From positions 7,818,001 through 7,882,000 of the forward strand of contig WPIO01000004.1 of assembly GCA_009760855.2 (NCBI GenBank): DNA of 64,000 nucleotides, given 5' to 3'. This stretch comes from Cristatella mucedo. Lineage: Eukaryota; Bryozoa; Phylactolaemata; Cristatellidae. Below are positions 22,260 to 47,330 of the stretch, one piece after another; positions within the stretch are counted from its first letter, which is position 1, and each line of letters begins with the position of its first letter. A model generated the notes under the pieces. That model made no database searches and was not told the DNA's origin. It worked only from the letters and a program-made list of their open reading frames with translations. The translations under genes were made by a program, and so were the position numbers.

Positions 22260-24370
22260 ACTTTATGTAAGCGGCTTAACAATCTAGTCACTCTGTAACC
22301 GAACCTGGGGGTCGGCTATCTACCGCCGGACATCACCTTGTTCCGGCTACGCCGCCGCCCGCTGGCAGCGTCGCTGTCGTCGGGGCACGACGAGCGGCAG
22401 CTCTTTATGACAATATCGCATGCGCCAATAACAATAACAGGTGAAGTAAACAGAACTACGGGGGGCGAGGTACTTTAGGCTACGGGGGACACGGGAAAAA
22501 ACAAAGCCAGCCTTTCTAGTGCTGGAGGACCAGACTCCTTCCTAGTACTCTAGGACCGGAGCAATCTTGAAGGCGGGGGCTGCTATCTCACAAGTACCAA
22601 ATCGTGACGACATTGGTCAGATTGTGTTTGCATAACAGAGAATCGCTAGCTCGGTACATCTCAGCTCGCCTAGGGCTCCAGCTCACGGAGGAGGAAGGCA
22701 ACGAACAACGTGCTACAGAGGAACCCGACAAATACAAGCCATAACAGCGAGCGTGCTTATCGTCCAGCCACGCGCGGGCAGTGGTTCCTCGTGGCGTTCT
22801 GTGGATCGCAGCATCGTCGCCGCACGCCAGTCATCTATCCGGATGCTATGCTTAGCGACTCGAGAGTACCATATCCCACGTCTCGGCTGACAAACGTAAG
22901 ATCCCCAAAAGCCAAGGTGAAGAGGAATCATCGCACACCTGGGCTCAAGCTCCAAGGTCTGGCTTTGGCCTAGCCGGCGACCCTTATCGCATTACAGCCG
23001 TCCCAGGCCACCGAACCTCGCTTGGCCGCAATTCTAGGCCGACCAACAAGCGATACTAATAAACCTCATACATCCGAAAAACTTCTCATCTCAATTCGAG
23101 AGGAGCTCGCCCTTGACTTTATTACTAGTGACCTGCTTGCACCATCGCGCCTCCTCTTGCTCCTCGTGACCGCATCCCTCGTGACCGCATCCACGCCCTC
23201 GTACAGTAATTCCGTTGACCCTGAAAGCCCATTCAATATATACCGGAACGTTTGTCGACTGCCCAGCCGTCAGGCCAGACGCAGGATGCATGCATGCCGT
23301 CAAGAAGAATTCTTTGGCGAATGACGAATGAGAAAAACGAAAGAGAAAATCCCCGCTCCCGAGCAGCACCTAAACTCGCAAAGAAGCGTCCGTGACGCAC
23401 TCGCGTCCGTTGAGGACTGCCTCGAATGTGGCGCGCAAAGCCGCGCAAGGCCGCGACCTGGCGGGGAGCTGACTCCAGACAGCCCAGCATTGCGGACGGA
23501 AACTCGCAATAAAGCTTCTTACACGGTGAATGCGAACAGATATTTAAAAATGCCTCCCCGAGGTCGCGGGAGAAGAGCAGGTGGGGATTCCGACAGCTGC
23601 TAACCAGGCCGAAGGTAGCTACAAACTCGGCGCAGCTGTCGATGTAAGTCAGTGCGGCATCCAGATGGATCTCTGATGTCTTGAGTTCGTCCACGAATAC
23701 GTCCATGGACGCCGCCGCTCTGGTATCCGTGGACGAACTCGCCAGCAGAGCCCAAAACGCACCACCTGCCGCCCCATTAGACCTACGAGTGTTACTGAAT
23801 AATGCAGGCACCACAAAACTAAGTCACAGTCGTTGGCGTGTCTACTTTGCAAAATTCACCCGTCCCGACGGGAGCACCAGGTCTACGCCGTCGGCCCCGA
23901 TGAGCACCGCTGCCGCCGGAGTCACGGCGCGTTTCGTTACGAGAGCTCATTTGTTAACTTCGTACTTTTAAGTATTGACATGATGCTTTAAATCTAGGAA
24001 AGAAAACTGCTGCAACTAATTTACCAGGGTAAGGCACCCTAGCATTTCCTTCGACACCCAGAGTGGGATTCCGTCTTAGACCGATACGTTCAACTGGCTA
24101 GATAACGAACTCGCTGTAAGCGCCGTCGACGCCGGTCGTGTGCACAAGTGTGCACACGTTCTCTCGTCGGCGGCTCGCGGTGGTCCGTACAATCTTGCAG
24201 GGCAGGCTCAACCAACAACTCAAGCCTTTGATTGGCTGTCAATGCAAGCATTGTACCGGTGAAGGCTGCCGGGAAGGCAAGGCGACGGAACGCTAGATAT
24301 ATTGCTCCCCACAGCCGCCGACGCGATGCTTGGTCGCCAGGCATAATTGAAACTGTCAATGGTTATTGGT
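22260..24370. other. GC-richer intergenic stretch, unrecognised
   Basis: Higher GC than its flanks, with overlapping ORFs on both strands (up to 193 codons on the minus strand at 23233-23814) that I cannot match to a family. A segment at 22400-22480 resembles an LTR end and shares the 15-mer catgcgccaataaca with 41833. It could be decayed retroelement DNA. Confidence 0.3.
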
Positions 24371-24377
24371 TAGATAG

Positions 24378-24540
24378 CCTGGTTTGGCCCAGCGGTTAAG
24401 ATGCTTGCAATTCACGGCCGAGGTCAAGGCGAATGTAGTTAATGATCAAAGTCACGGGTTCGAGCGTCTTGACGCGAGTGAAGCGCCTGAATACATATCA
24501 AGTTCTCTTAGCAGGCAATGCAAATGAATTATATTTAAAG
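24378..24540 (+). mobile_element. SINE B
   Basis: Well-preserved tRNA-like head 'tggcccagcggttaagatgc' (box A), B box GGTTCGAGC, then 'gaagcgcctgaata' and 'caagttctcttag' tail elements and 'gcaaatgaattatat' at the end. Confidence 0.85.
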
Positions 24541-24839
24541 TAATTTTATTATATTAACCTATTAGCGTGAATCCAAGTATGATTAGTGAATACTGCAACT
24601 TTCTATGTCGCGATATAACAATATTCGAATATTTACATCCCTCATAATACAACTAAACTATATATGGATTGTATTAAAAATATAAGATGCTTAATTGCTG
24701 AACCTATTTCCGGGTAGACATTTTGTCAAGTCTGCAGACACATATGACGACCGGAGTGTATTCAGTCATCGTAGTCGCCGGAAATAGAATAAGTCTCAAA
24801 ACTGCCGGTTGCCGTCCAGTCCATCTGACTCCCTTGCAC

Positions 24840-25745
24840 CATTTAAAACTGACTTTTGCACTTCAATAGGAGCACACTTCGTCAAATTGAATGACGATAC
24901 AATCAATTTACTGGTCATGGGCAAACCTAGTGTCACCTAAGATATTGGAAAACCTAACCCTCAAACTGGGTTCGACCAGCGTATTTCATGTAGTTGGCAT
25001 TCAATCTGGGTGTCCTATTCCAAAATAACCTTTTACCAGTCGACCACATCAACTCCACAGAAAAATCGAATTAATTTTAGTGAGATAACATCGCAATAAT
25101 TCGGGCCTAATCGTGCAGGGATACCACATCCGAATTTGCCGAGGAAATTTGTCACATCCTGCCTTGACTTCTGTGACACTACTGAGAATGAGGCACTTAC
25201 AATGGGTATAACGCTCGGCAGCTCGCCTCGCCTGACATTAACTTCGCAAACCCTACATAGCACTATTTCTCACCGACCTGCACTGGCCACCCAATCAAGC
25301 AGTGCATCGACTTCAATGGTGTGCCACTCACTTTTAGGTTCCTTCATTATCTGACACGGCCTATCCAAACTACTTACCAACAAGGTTCTGCATCATACCA
25401 CACGCTCTTCTGACAAAACGTGTTCGCCTGCCTCTACCTATAAACCAATCTCAACTCCTGTCGAGGCACCACCTTTAGTTCCTACGCTCACAAAGCCTGG
25501 AACTAGCTCCCGACTGATTTCACGACATAACCTGCCAGACTTGACATTTAAACGGAAAATGCAAATTCATTTGTTCCAGAGCATTTGCAGGGTCCGTGTG
25601 AATTGCCCTTTGTGTGCTTCTGCGTGCCGACACTTTGAATGTTATCTCTAGCTGATTGACATGTTTCTTTTGCACGATATGTAAATTGCCTAGAAATAGA
25701 TCTCTTAGAATGCTATACAGAGTTCTAATTATTATTCTTATTAAC
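24840..25745 (+). mobile_element. L2/CR1-clade LINE, degenerate 3' fragment
   Basis: Starts near the codons for the 'lndd-tnLLVMGKPS' region ('atttactggtcatgggcaaa') and runs through the conserved 'accgacctgcactggc' (DLHWLP) and 'cctggaact' (AWN) landmarks to a degraded tail. Many frameshifts. Ends just before the GRWD1 3' UTR. Confidence 0.8.
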
Positions 25746-25800
25746 AGCAAACATACGAAAGAAATGATCAAAATAAGGATATGCAAAATTTACACAAAAC

Positions 25801-25806
25801 TTTATT
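25801..25806 (-). terminator. Candidate GRWD1 polyadenylation signal
   Basis: On the minus strand this reads AATAAA, about 400 nt beyond the GRWD1 stop codon. The sequence between stop and signal contains no recognisable repeat, which fits a 3' UTR. Confidence 0.4.
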
Positions 25807-26206
25807 TTACAAACCTCGAAACAGCAGGTGAGATGTAAACAACCCACCCACTCCTAATAAGAGCAGGCTCAAAACTTGACTTGCTTCGAGGAAGGTGCGA
25901 TAGGACGTCAATGCAGAGAGCAGAGCAATGACTTGGGAAATGACATAAAATACCAGGCCACACACGCATGGGCACCACATGGGATGGTCGCAGCATCAAC
26001 GGCATACTCCGTGATGCTGGAGGGATAGCAAGCAAACAGCGAATCCTCGTCATTAGCGAGAGCGGGTTATTAGCTAGTCTTTGATGACAACTCTATTGCC
26101 TTGTAGAGCAGAAATGCAAATCACTTATATAACCTGATTAAGCGAAGTAGCAGTGACAGACGAATTCGCTAACGTAAGGTGAATACATCCGACCGCAGGA
26201 AAATGT

Positions 26207-41469
<15,263 letters not shown>

Positions 41470-41927
41470 TGCCCTCTCGTATGAGGAGGAATGCCCTCGG
41501 AGGCGAGATGCACCGAGCACGTTGCAGAACCCGCTCCTGAGAGAGTGGTGGGACACGCTGTCAAACTAGATGTCAAGGTCAGTGACTATCGTGCGGTAGT
41601 TAAAATACTTAAAGTTTATGTTTCTTAGTACACATTCTTGATTTATATGGTTTTATTTCTAATAATATACAATTAGTTCCTTGTTTTGGTTATATGTACA
41701 TGCAATCGAGACTAAGGGTTGGCTGTTTCTCGCTTGACTGCTCATGCTCTAGTTACTCCTAGCCTCGTCGCTGTCGCAGGTCTAGCGCCAGACGAGCGAC
41801 CGTTTGATTAACCTCTCTATAACGAGATTTCATGCGCCAATAACAGCGAGGAGAATAAATAGTACCACTGGGGACGCTAAGTATGTGGTGGTCGTTATGT
41901 CGCCTGTTGCGAGAATTCGTCGTTCGC

Positions 41928-42085
41928 CCTGGTTTGGCCCCCCGGGGTTTAGGCGCTCGCTTTTAGCAACCGAGGTGAAGGAGTTCAACTTAAGACCGAG
42001 GTCGGGGGCTCGAACCCTGCGGAATATGTGAAGCGCCTGTATAGAGATCCAGTTCTCTTACGCACTATACAAATGAATCATATAT
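41928..42085 (+). mobile_element. SINE B
   Basis: Head 'ctggtttggccccccggggt', B box 'ggggctcgaaccctgcgg', then 'gaagcgcctgtatagagatc' and 'gttctcttacgcactataca' (LINE-like hairpin tail). Upstream of GRWD1. Confidence 0.85.
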
Positions 42086-42094
42086 TTTTTAACA

Positions 42095-42218
42095 CTGGGT
42101 GCTCGACAGTCTAGCGACCACTGGCGAACCCTCGAACTCAGGTCATCAAAAAATACATTCACCCTGACTTCGGTCGTTAAGGGCGAGCACCTTTACCGCT
42201 AGGCCAAACCAGCGCGGC
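42095..42218 (-). mobile_element. SINE B, partial, facing the previous copy
   Basis: On the minus strand it starts 'tttggcctagcggtaaagg' and includes a B box 'gagttcgagggttcg'. Its 3' part is lost. With the plus-strand copy at 41928 it forms a tail-to-tail pair. Confidence 0.7.
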
Positions 42219-43029
42219 AACTGAGGCCATCAAGGACACCAGCTATTCTACAATCATGCTTTAAATAGTTTATCCAGCACGCGGAGGCGTAGTGAGACCT
42301 TTCGGCGCTCGGGACAAATCTACAAATTGCGGCCCTTCCCTTTTCAAAAATGGATGCAGAATAGCTCTACCACAGGAGAAATGCAAAATCACACGCTAGC
42401 AGGCATATCGAGTCGAGAAAGTTTAATTAATTGTACTAAATGTGGTTTGTGTTTCTCTGTGCATGATTAAGATCGCTGGAAACGCCGGCACACTGCCGGT
42501 GCAGGCAGACCGGTAGTGCCCTAGACCACCCCAAGGTCTAACAGCCGGTGGCTGTGGCCTAGGGACCGGCCAGTGCCCTGCTGTGGTCTGGCGGCTGTGG
42601 TTTACGCACAGGCCGGCTTTGTCCTCCCTCTTACCCTCTGGGATGAGCTGTGGCTGGGGGGGGGGGGTGGGGAGAGGGAGAAGAGGGAACGCCAACCTGT
42701 GAGAGGGAGTTGTGTCTGGTGGAGCGGCTGCAGGCGCACGCGAGAATATACGTTCCTGCGAACCAGATTCGGTGTTCTGCCAGCGCCGCATGCGTACTCA
42801 GTTGGAAGAGCAATGTTTAATCTCCAGTAAAGTTACAAGGTAGCTGTCGCATCTTTAACTCGGGGAATTTTTCTGGCCTTAAACGTGGCTAACTGGTCTA
42901 TTACAGTTTGAAAGTAAATATTTTCTAGTATTTCTCTCCTTTCTTATTAAGGCCAAATCTTGAGAGTCAATCTTACCCGACTAATGCTCTCAGATGAGAC
43001 TGGCAACTGGTACACCTATGGTGAGAAAA

Positions 43030-44030
43030 AAGCAACCCTCAAATCAGGAAACACGCCTTCTCCGTAACTGACAAGAAAAGACGTGACTTCCAGTGGTGTG
43101 TTTTAGTGCCGAGTCCTGGCGTGTGGCAAGAAGTATTTTACGGTCAAATATTTCGTTGTACAGCCCTGTTCCTTCAATGTCTGAACAATAGAAGTCTCAA
43201 GATCTAGACATTGCTCGCGGAGTTTGATCTGATCACGTGTCTTACAAATCTATTCAACTTTCAACAATAAACCAAATTTGATATTAGGATCTGGAGCCGG
43301 GAAAAATTAGTTGTAGTTTCTTGTCGGAGATAGTCTATGCTGTCCTTATCTTGAGATAGTTATATAAGCATCTGCGTCCTTCGCTGGATTCGTCGTTCAA
43401 CTTCAACTCCCCACAATTCACATCTTTTCTTTTTGGCATCTGGTAGCAATTCCTGACGCAGGTCTTCGCGAAGTCTTTGCAACTCAATCTCAAGAGAGTG
43501 GAGCTCTTAAGAGGCGTCTTTGAAGTTTATTTCTGGATCCTACAGTTGGTCTTTCTGGAATGCGGTCAATCTTGCTTAAGATGCTGTACCAAAATGGCAA
43601 AAGCGCCAACAAGTGAAAGTTCAAATGCAATGTAGGAGACCGCCAGCTTCACTTCTTGCTTCAAGTGTTCCACTTGTGTCCTCGGACACGTGTTGCTCCA
43701 AAAGACCTACAATGCTGTTCAGTTCATTACGGATAGTTTTCACAGCCTCCACTCTTGTACTTCACTTTGTTGCAGAGTCACGTTTGATGGTGAAGGCTAA
43801 GACTGTCTTCAGTTCTTCCCAACTTAGAGTTGATCCTAAAAGAATAAGTAGGCGCTCTCCACTGTTCCAAAAAGGTAATGAAAACGGAATCTTGACTTGC
43901 AGCATGAACTCCTGCCAGGTTCAAGCTGTGGCTATCATAGTTTACAAATATTGCTTTCTCATTTCTGGACAGTATTCTCTTGTAGACACCTGGTAAGTGA
44001 TCAGACATGACTGCTGCGTTGTCGTAGTAC
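43030..44030 (-). pseudogene. hAT transposase (ZMYM1/DUF4371-like) pseudogene
   Basis: Minus-strand translation gives YDNAAVMSDHLPGVYK, resembling the conserved Y-D-x-A-x-x-M-S-x-x-x-G-V motif with a catalytic Asp. NYDSHSLNLAG follows, the equivalent of the family's HC-x-x-H-x-LNL motif with a Cys-to-Ser-like change. Then come WEELKTVL, TRVEAVKTIRNELNSIV and EARSEAGGLL, in the order seen in the family. At least one frameshift and many stops interrupt it. The N-terminal zinc finger region was not found, and the frame breaks off near 44030 at a GC-rich insert. Confidence 0.82.
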
Positions 44031-44340
44031 AGCTAGTTAAGTAAGCCTAGCTTGTGTAGCATAGCAGTGTGTCGGTGCTCAGCCACGGCAGGCTGGCTCG
44101 CCCTTGACTCAGTGTAGTAGGCCGGGCTCGCCATTGATACGACGCAGCCCGCTTGTGACAGGTAGGATGGGGCAAGCTGGTGGGGAGGGCAGTTGGAACC
44201 AGGACGGTATGGTGAACGGCCGTGTGCTTGTTGCTCTGGGAGCACCAGCCAAATAAACTGTGGTTAAAGACCCCTCCGCCCTTGGTGTTATCGTGTCGTC
44301 GCGTGTATGCCGCTCCGGAGCCTCAAGCTACTACTTGGTC
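44031..44340 (+). repeat. GC-rich segment inside the hAT element, possibly LTR-like
   Basis: Sits exactly where the transposase reading frame ends. It contains 'ccaaataaactgtgg' and a GC-rich body reminiscent of an LTR with a polyadenylation signal, but no terminal repeat or target-site duplication was found. Identity is uncertain. Confidence 0.25.
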
Positions 44341-44761
44341 TAAGTCTGTAAACATGGCTAACTAGCTCAGCCTATAATAATAAAGTCCATTGAAACAAGG
44401 TCTTGCTTAAAATCAAGATTAGTATTCTCACAGGAAAAAGTTTTAAAAACCAATATACACAAGTCATTTGGTTTTTCGCCCCCTCGGCCTTGGTGCCCGG
44501 GACATCTGTCCCCCTGTCCACCCCTTGCTACGCCTCTGCCAGCACGTTGGGAGAAATCAGACCCCTAATAGCCAACTTTAGTCGTCTATGAATTTGATTT
44601 CAAACCCGAAATCAATGTAAATCAAAATCAGATCGTTTAAGGTCAACTCCCGGAAACCTGTCCTTTCAGAGGGTTTACCTTGACCTGGACAGGTGGGCGT
44701 GACAAGAAAGTCGCCGGATGTGTTGTATCCTTTGTCCCAGCCAACAACAGAAGGAAAAGAA

Positions 44762-44935
44762 TGACTAGCTAATTGAATAGCCCCTTTGTATAGCGTCAGA
44801 AGAGCATTGACGGTTATCACCACCGCTTGCAGTGGCAATTACAGATTACCCACAGGAGGATTCGAACCCACGACCTCGGGTCCGAGATCGTGAAGAGCAA
44901 CCACCTCACCCAGTGTGCCATCACGGCATAATAAT
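44762..44935 (-). mobile_element. SINE A
   Basis: Antisense copy with B box 'gtgggttcgaatcctcctg' and head 'gccgtgatggcacactggg'. Its head end directly abuts the 5'-truncated LINE that starts at about 44945. Confidence 0.85.
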
Positions 44936-44944
44936 GATAATATC

Positions 44945-46306
44945 TTTCGGCAGCTTTTGACACCATCGATCACAAAGTTCTTCTAGAGCGCCTCTCATCT
45001 CGCCTGGGCATCACTGGCACTGCTCAGCACTGGTTCAGGTTCTATCTCAGTGGGAGACTCCAGAGTATTGACGTGAATGGACAACGATCATCTGAAGTAC
45101 CTCTGAAATATGGAGTACCTTAGGGCTCCGTGCTAGGTCCGGTTCTTTTCACGGTTTATACTCTCCCTCTTGCTGATGTGATTGCCAAGCACAATCTAGG
45201 CTTTCACTTCTATGCGGATGACACTCACTTGTACCTTTGCTTTGATCCCTCCCAGCCTTCGAGCACCTAAAATTCTCTCAACTCACTTGCTGCATGCATT
45301 GATGACATCCGAACATGGATGGCAGCAAATTTTCTAAAACTAAACGATGATAAAACTAACTTACTAGTTATGGGCAAACCCAGTGGGATTCAGAGATTGG
45401 AAAGGCTGACGCTCAAAATTGGCTCTGCCAGTATATCTCCAGTTGAATCAGCTCGAAATCTAGGTATCACGGTCCAAAGTGACCACTCGTTAGACCACTT
45501 ATCAGCTCCATGGTCAAGTCTACCTACTTTCAGCTACATAACATTGCTAAAATTCGGGCTTGTTTAGATAAGGATACCACGTCAAAGTTGGTCCAGGCAT
45601 TTGTGACATCCCGTCTTGACTTCGATAACTCACTGCTTGCTGGCCTACTGGCATGTGCGATCATGCGATTATAGATGGTGCAACACTCTGCAGCTAGGCT
45701 TGTCTGTCGTGAGTGTCGCAGTTGCCACATTACTCCACTTCTCGCCGACCTGCACTGGCTACCAGACAAGCAACGGATCGACTTAAAGGTCTTGTCGCTC
45801 ACTTTTAGGTCACTTCATTCTTTGGCTCCAGCCTATCTCTCAGATCTACTCTCCCACCAGGCCAAGCATCGTACCACCCACTTTTCGGAATCCAACAGTC
45901 TACCAATACCTCGTACAAACCTCAAATCCTTTGGAGACCATGCATTTAGTTCGTATGGTCCCAAAGCCTGGAACTCCCTCCCGACATGCGTCAGAACATC
46001 CCCTGACTTGACCACATTTAAAAAGAACTTAAAAACACACCTATTTAGGACACCATTTAGTGTGTCCATGTGATTCTTCCTTGATGTGCTTATGCGTGCT
46101 GACACTGTGCATGCTGCTACTAGCCACACTTGCATGCTGACCCTGTGCATGTCAGCCCTAACCATGTTATTCATTTTGTTTGTTTTTCAAGCATGATTTT
46201 CCTTACCATTTAATTGCATTTCCCTTTGCAGCAAATGTAAAGCGCCTAGAAAGAGATTAAGTTCTCTGAGGGCGCTTTATCAAGTACATTAATAATATTA
46301 TATTAT
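44945..46306 (+). mobile_element. L2/CR1-clade LINE, RT to 3' end
   Basis: 5'-truncated inside the AFDTIDH motif. It contains the RT catalytic F-x-YADDT motif (45211 region), the MAANFLKLNDDKTNLLVMGK segment, DLHWLP and the C terminus, ending with the full 8-bp-stem hairpin and an (ATT)n tail. The PQG motif reads P-TAG-G at 45119-45124, as in the copy at 51480. Several other stops and frameshifts are present. Confidence 0.93.
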
Positions 46307-46308
46307 TA

Positions 46309-46515
46309 TTACTAATAGTAAATTTGTATAGCACCCTCGGAGAACTTAATCTCTTCCTAGGCACTCTACACATGCTGTCAAGGAAGCACGATTTAATGGT
46401 TAATGGTAGCCTTCTCAATCTCAACAAGCATAACACGGTTAGAGGCGACATGCGTAGGGAGGGAATCCTTCTTCTAACCCCACCAGATATATTCAAACAC
46501 CTGAATGATTGACTG
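46309..46515 (-). mobile_element. LINE tail, facing the previous copy
   Basis: Begins with 'aatttgtatagcaccctcgg' and the antisense hairpin, then a diverged 3' UTR. It is tail-to-tail with the LINE ending at 46306, giving an inverted repeat around an AT-rich centre. Confidence 0.75.
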
Positions 46516-46819
46516 CAATGAGTCTAATATGCACAGTTTCCTGACCTCTCGGCTACTTGTATTGAAATAACATTAATTGACTGGCAGTGCTCCAAAAGAT
46601 CCCAATACAACTTTATGAAATTAGTCGATAGTCAACTGAGCGGTGAATGCGAGAGAATTGAAAAAAGAGTAGCTTGTTGTAATAATAGTAATCTTTAATT
46701 GTAGTAATCTTTGCTGCATATCTCTTTGCTGCACTGCAGCGCTGGGCTGAAGTAACCTAGAGCGACATGACTGAGAAATAAATAAAGGCGATTCGTACGC
46801 ATGGCCATAAGTTACTTAT

Positions 46820-47330
46820 AATAGTAGTAATAATAATAATAAAATAATTGCGAGTCTTGTGTATAGCTCCCAAAGAGAGCCGAATCTCAATCTTGGCGAT
46901 TTAAAATCGCTGCAAAGACCAGCAATAAACAAGAATTAATTGCATGCAATATATCATGCTTGGAAAGCTTGCAAAACACTTGAATGTCGGACCCCTGGTT
47001 AGTCGCAAGCACTGAATCCTACACAAGTAATCGCGCAAAGTATGTGGAAAGAAAACACAATATCGCTACGATAGCATAGAAAGGTCTGTCGCTCTTGCCC
47101 TTAGTCAAAGCGTGCACAGTTTCAGAACGCACGAGCAGTCAACGGATAATTCACTCGGACGGAGCAAAGACTGCGAGGAAAAGGATGGCTTTTTGCTGTT
47201 CTCTTGCGAATGTCTTAAAATCAGGAAACAACTCGGTCAGTCGCTTGTCAGTTCCAGGCTTTGGGAGCATGTTAATTGAAGGCATGGTCTCTAGGGGGTT
47301 TCAAGTTAGATTGTTGTAGTTTACCAGGCA
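46820..47330 (-). mobile_element. L2/CR1-clade LINE, old 3' fragment
   Basis: (TAA)n tail, a degraded hairpin and the 'ttccaggctttgggagcat' C-terminal landmark near 47250. It appears to belong to the older, more diverged subfamily that also includes 11205-11640. Confidence 0.7.

Larger units (their letters stand above)
42282..44538 (-). mobile_element. hAT-superfamily DNA transposon, full-length but dead
   Basis: The element is bounded by an exact 8-bp target-site duplication, CCAGCACG (42274-42281 and 44539-44546), the hallmark length for hAT. Its ends are inverted repeats: CGGAGGCGTAG at the left and CAGAGGCGTAG read inward from the right. Inside, on the minus strand, is a broken ZMYM/DUF4371-type hAT transposase. 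At 2257 bp it is complete end to end but has stop codons throughout the transposase. Two GC-rich segments (about 42450-42840 and 44035-44330) do not belong to the transposase and may be later insertions or non-coding parts. It lies 0.8 kb upstream of the GRWD1 start. Confidence 0.88.

Noticed and set aside
23233-23814. 193-codon minus-strand ORF
   Set aside because: Lies in GC-richer DNA with open frames on both strands, no recognisable domain and no linked exons. Too weak to call a gene.
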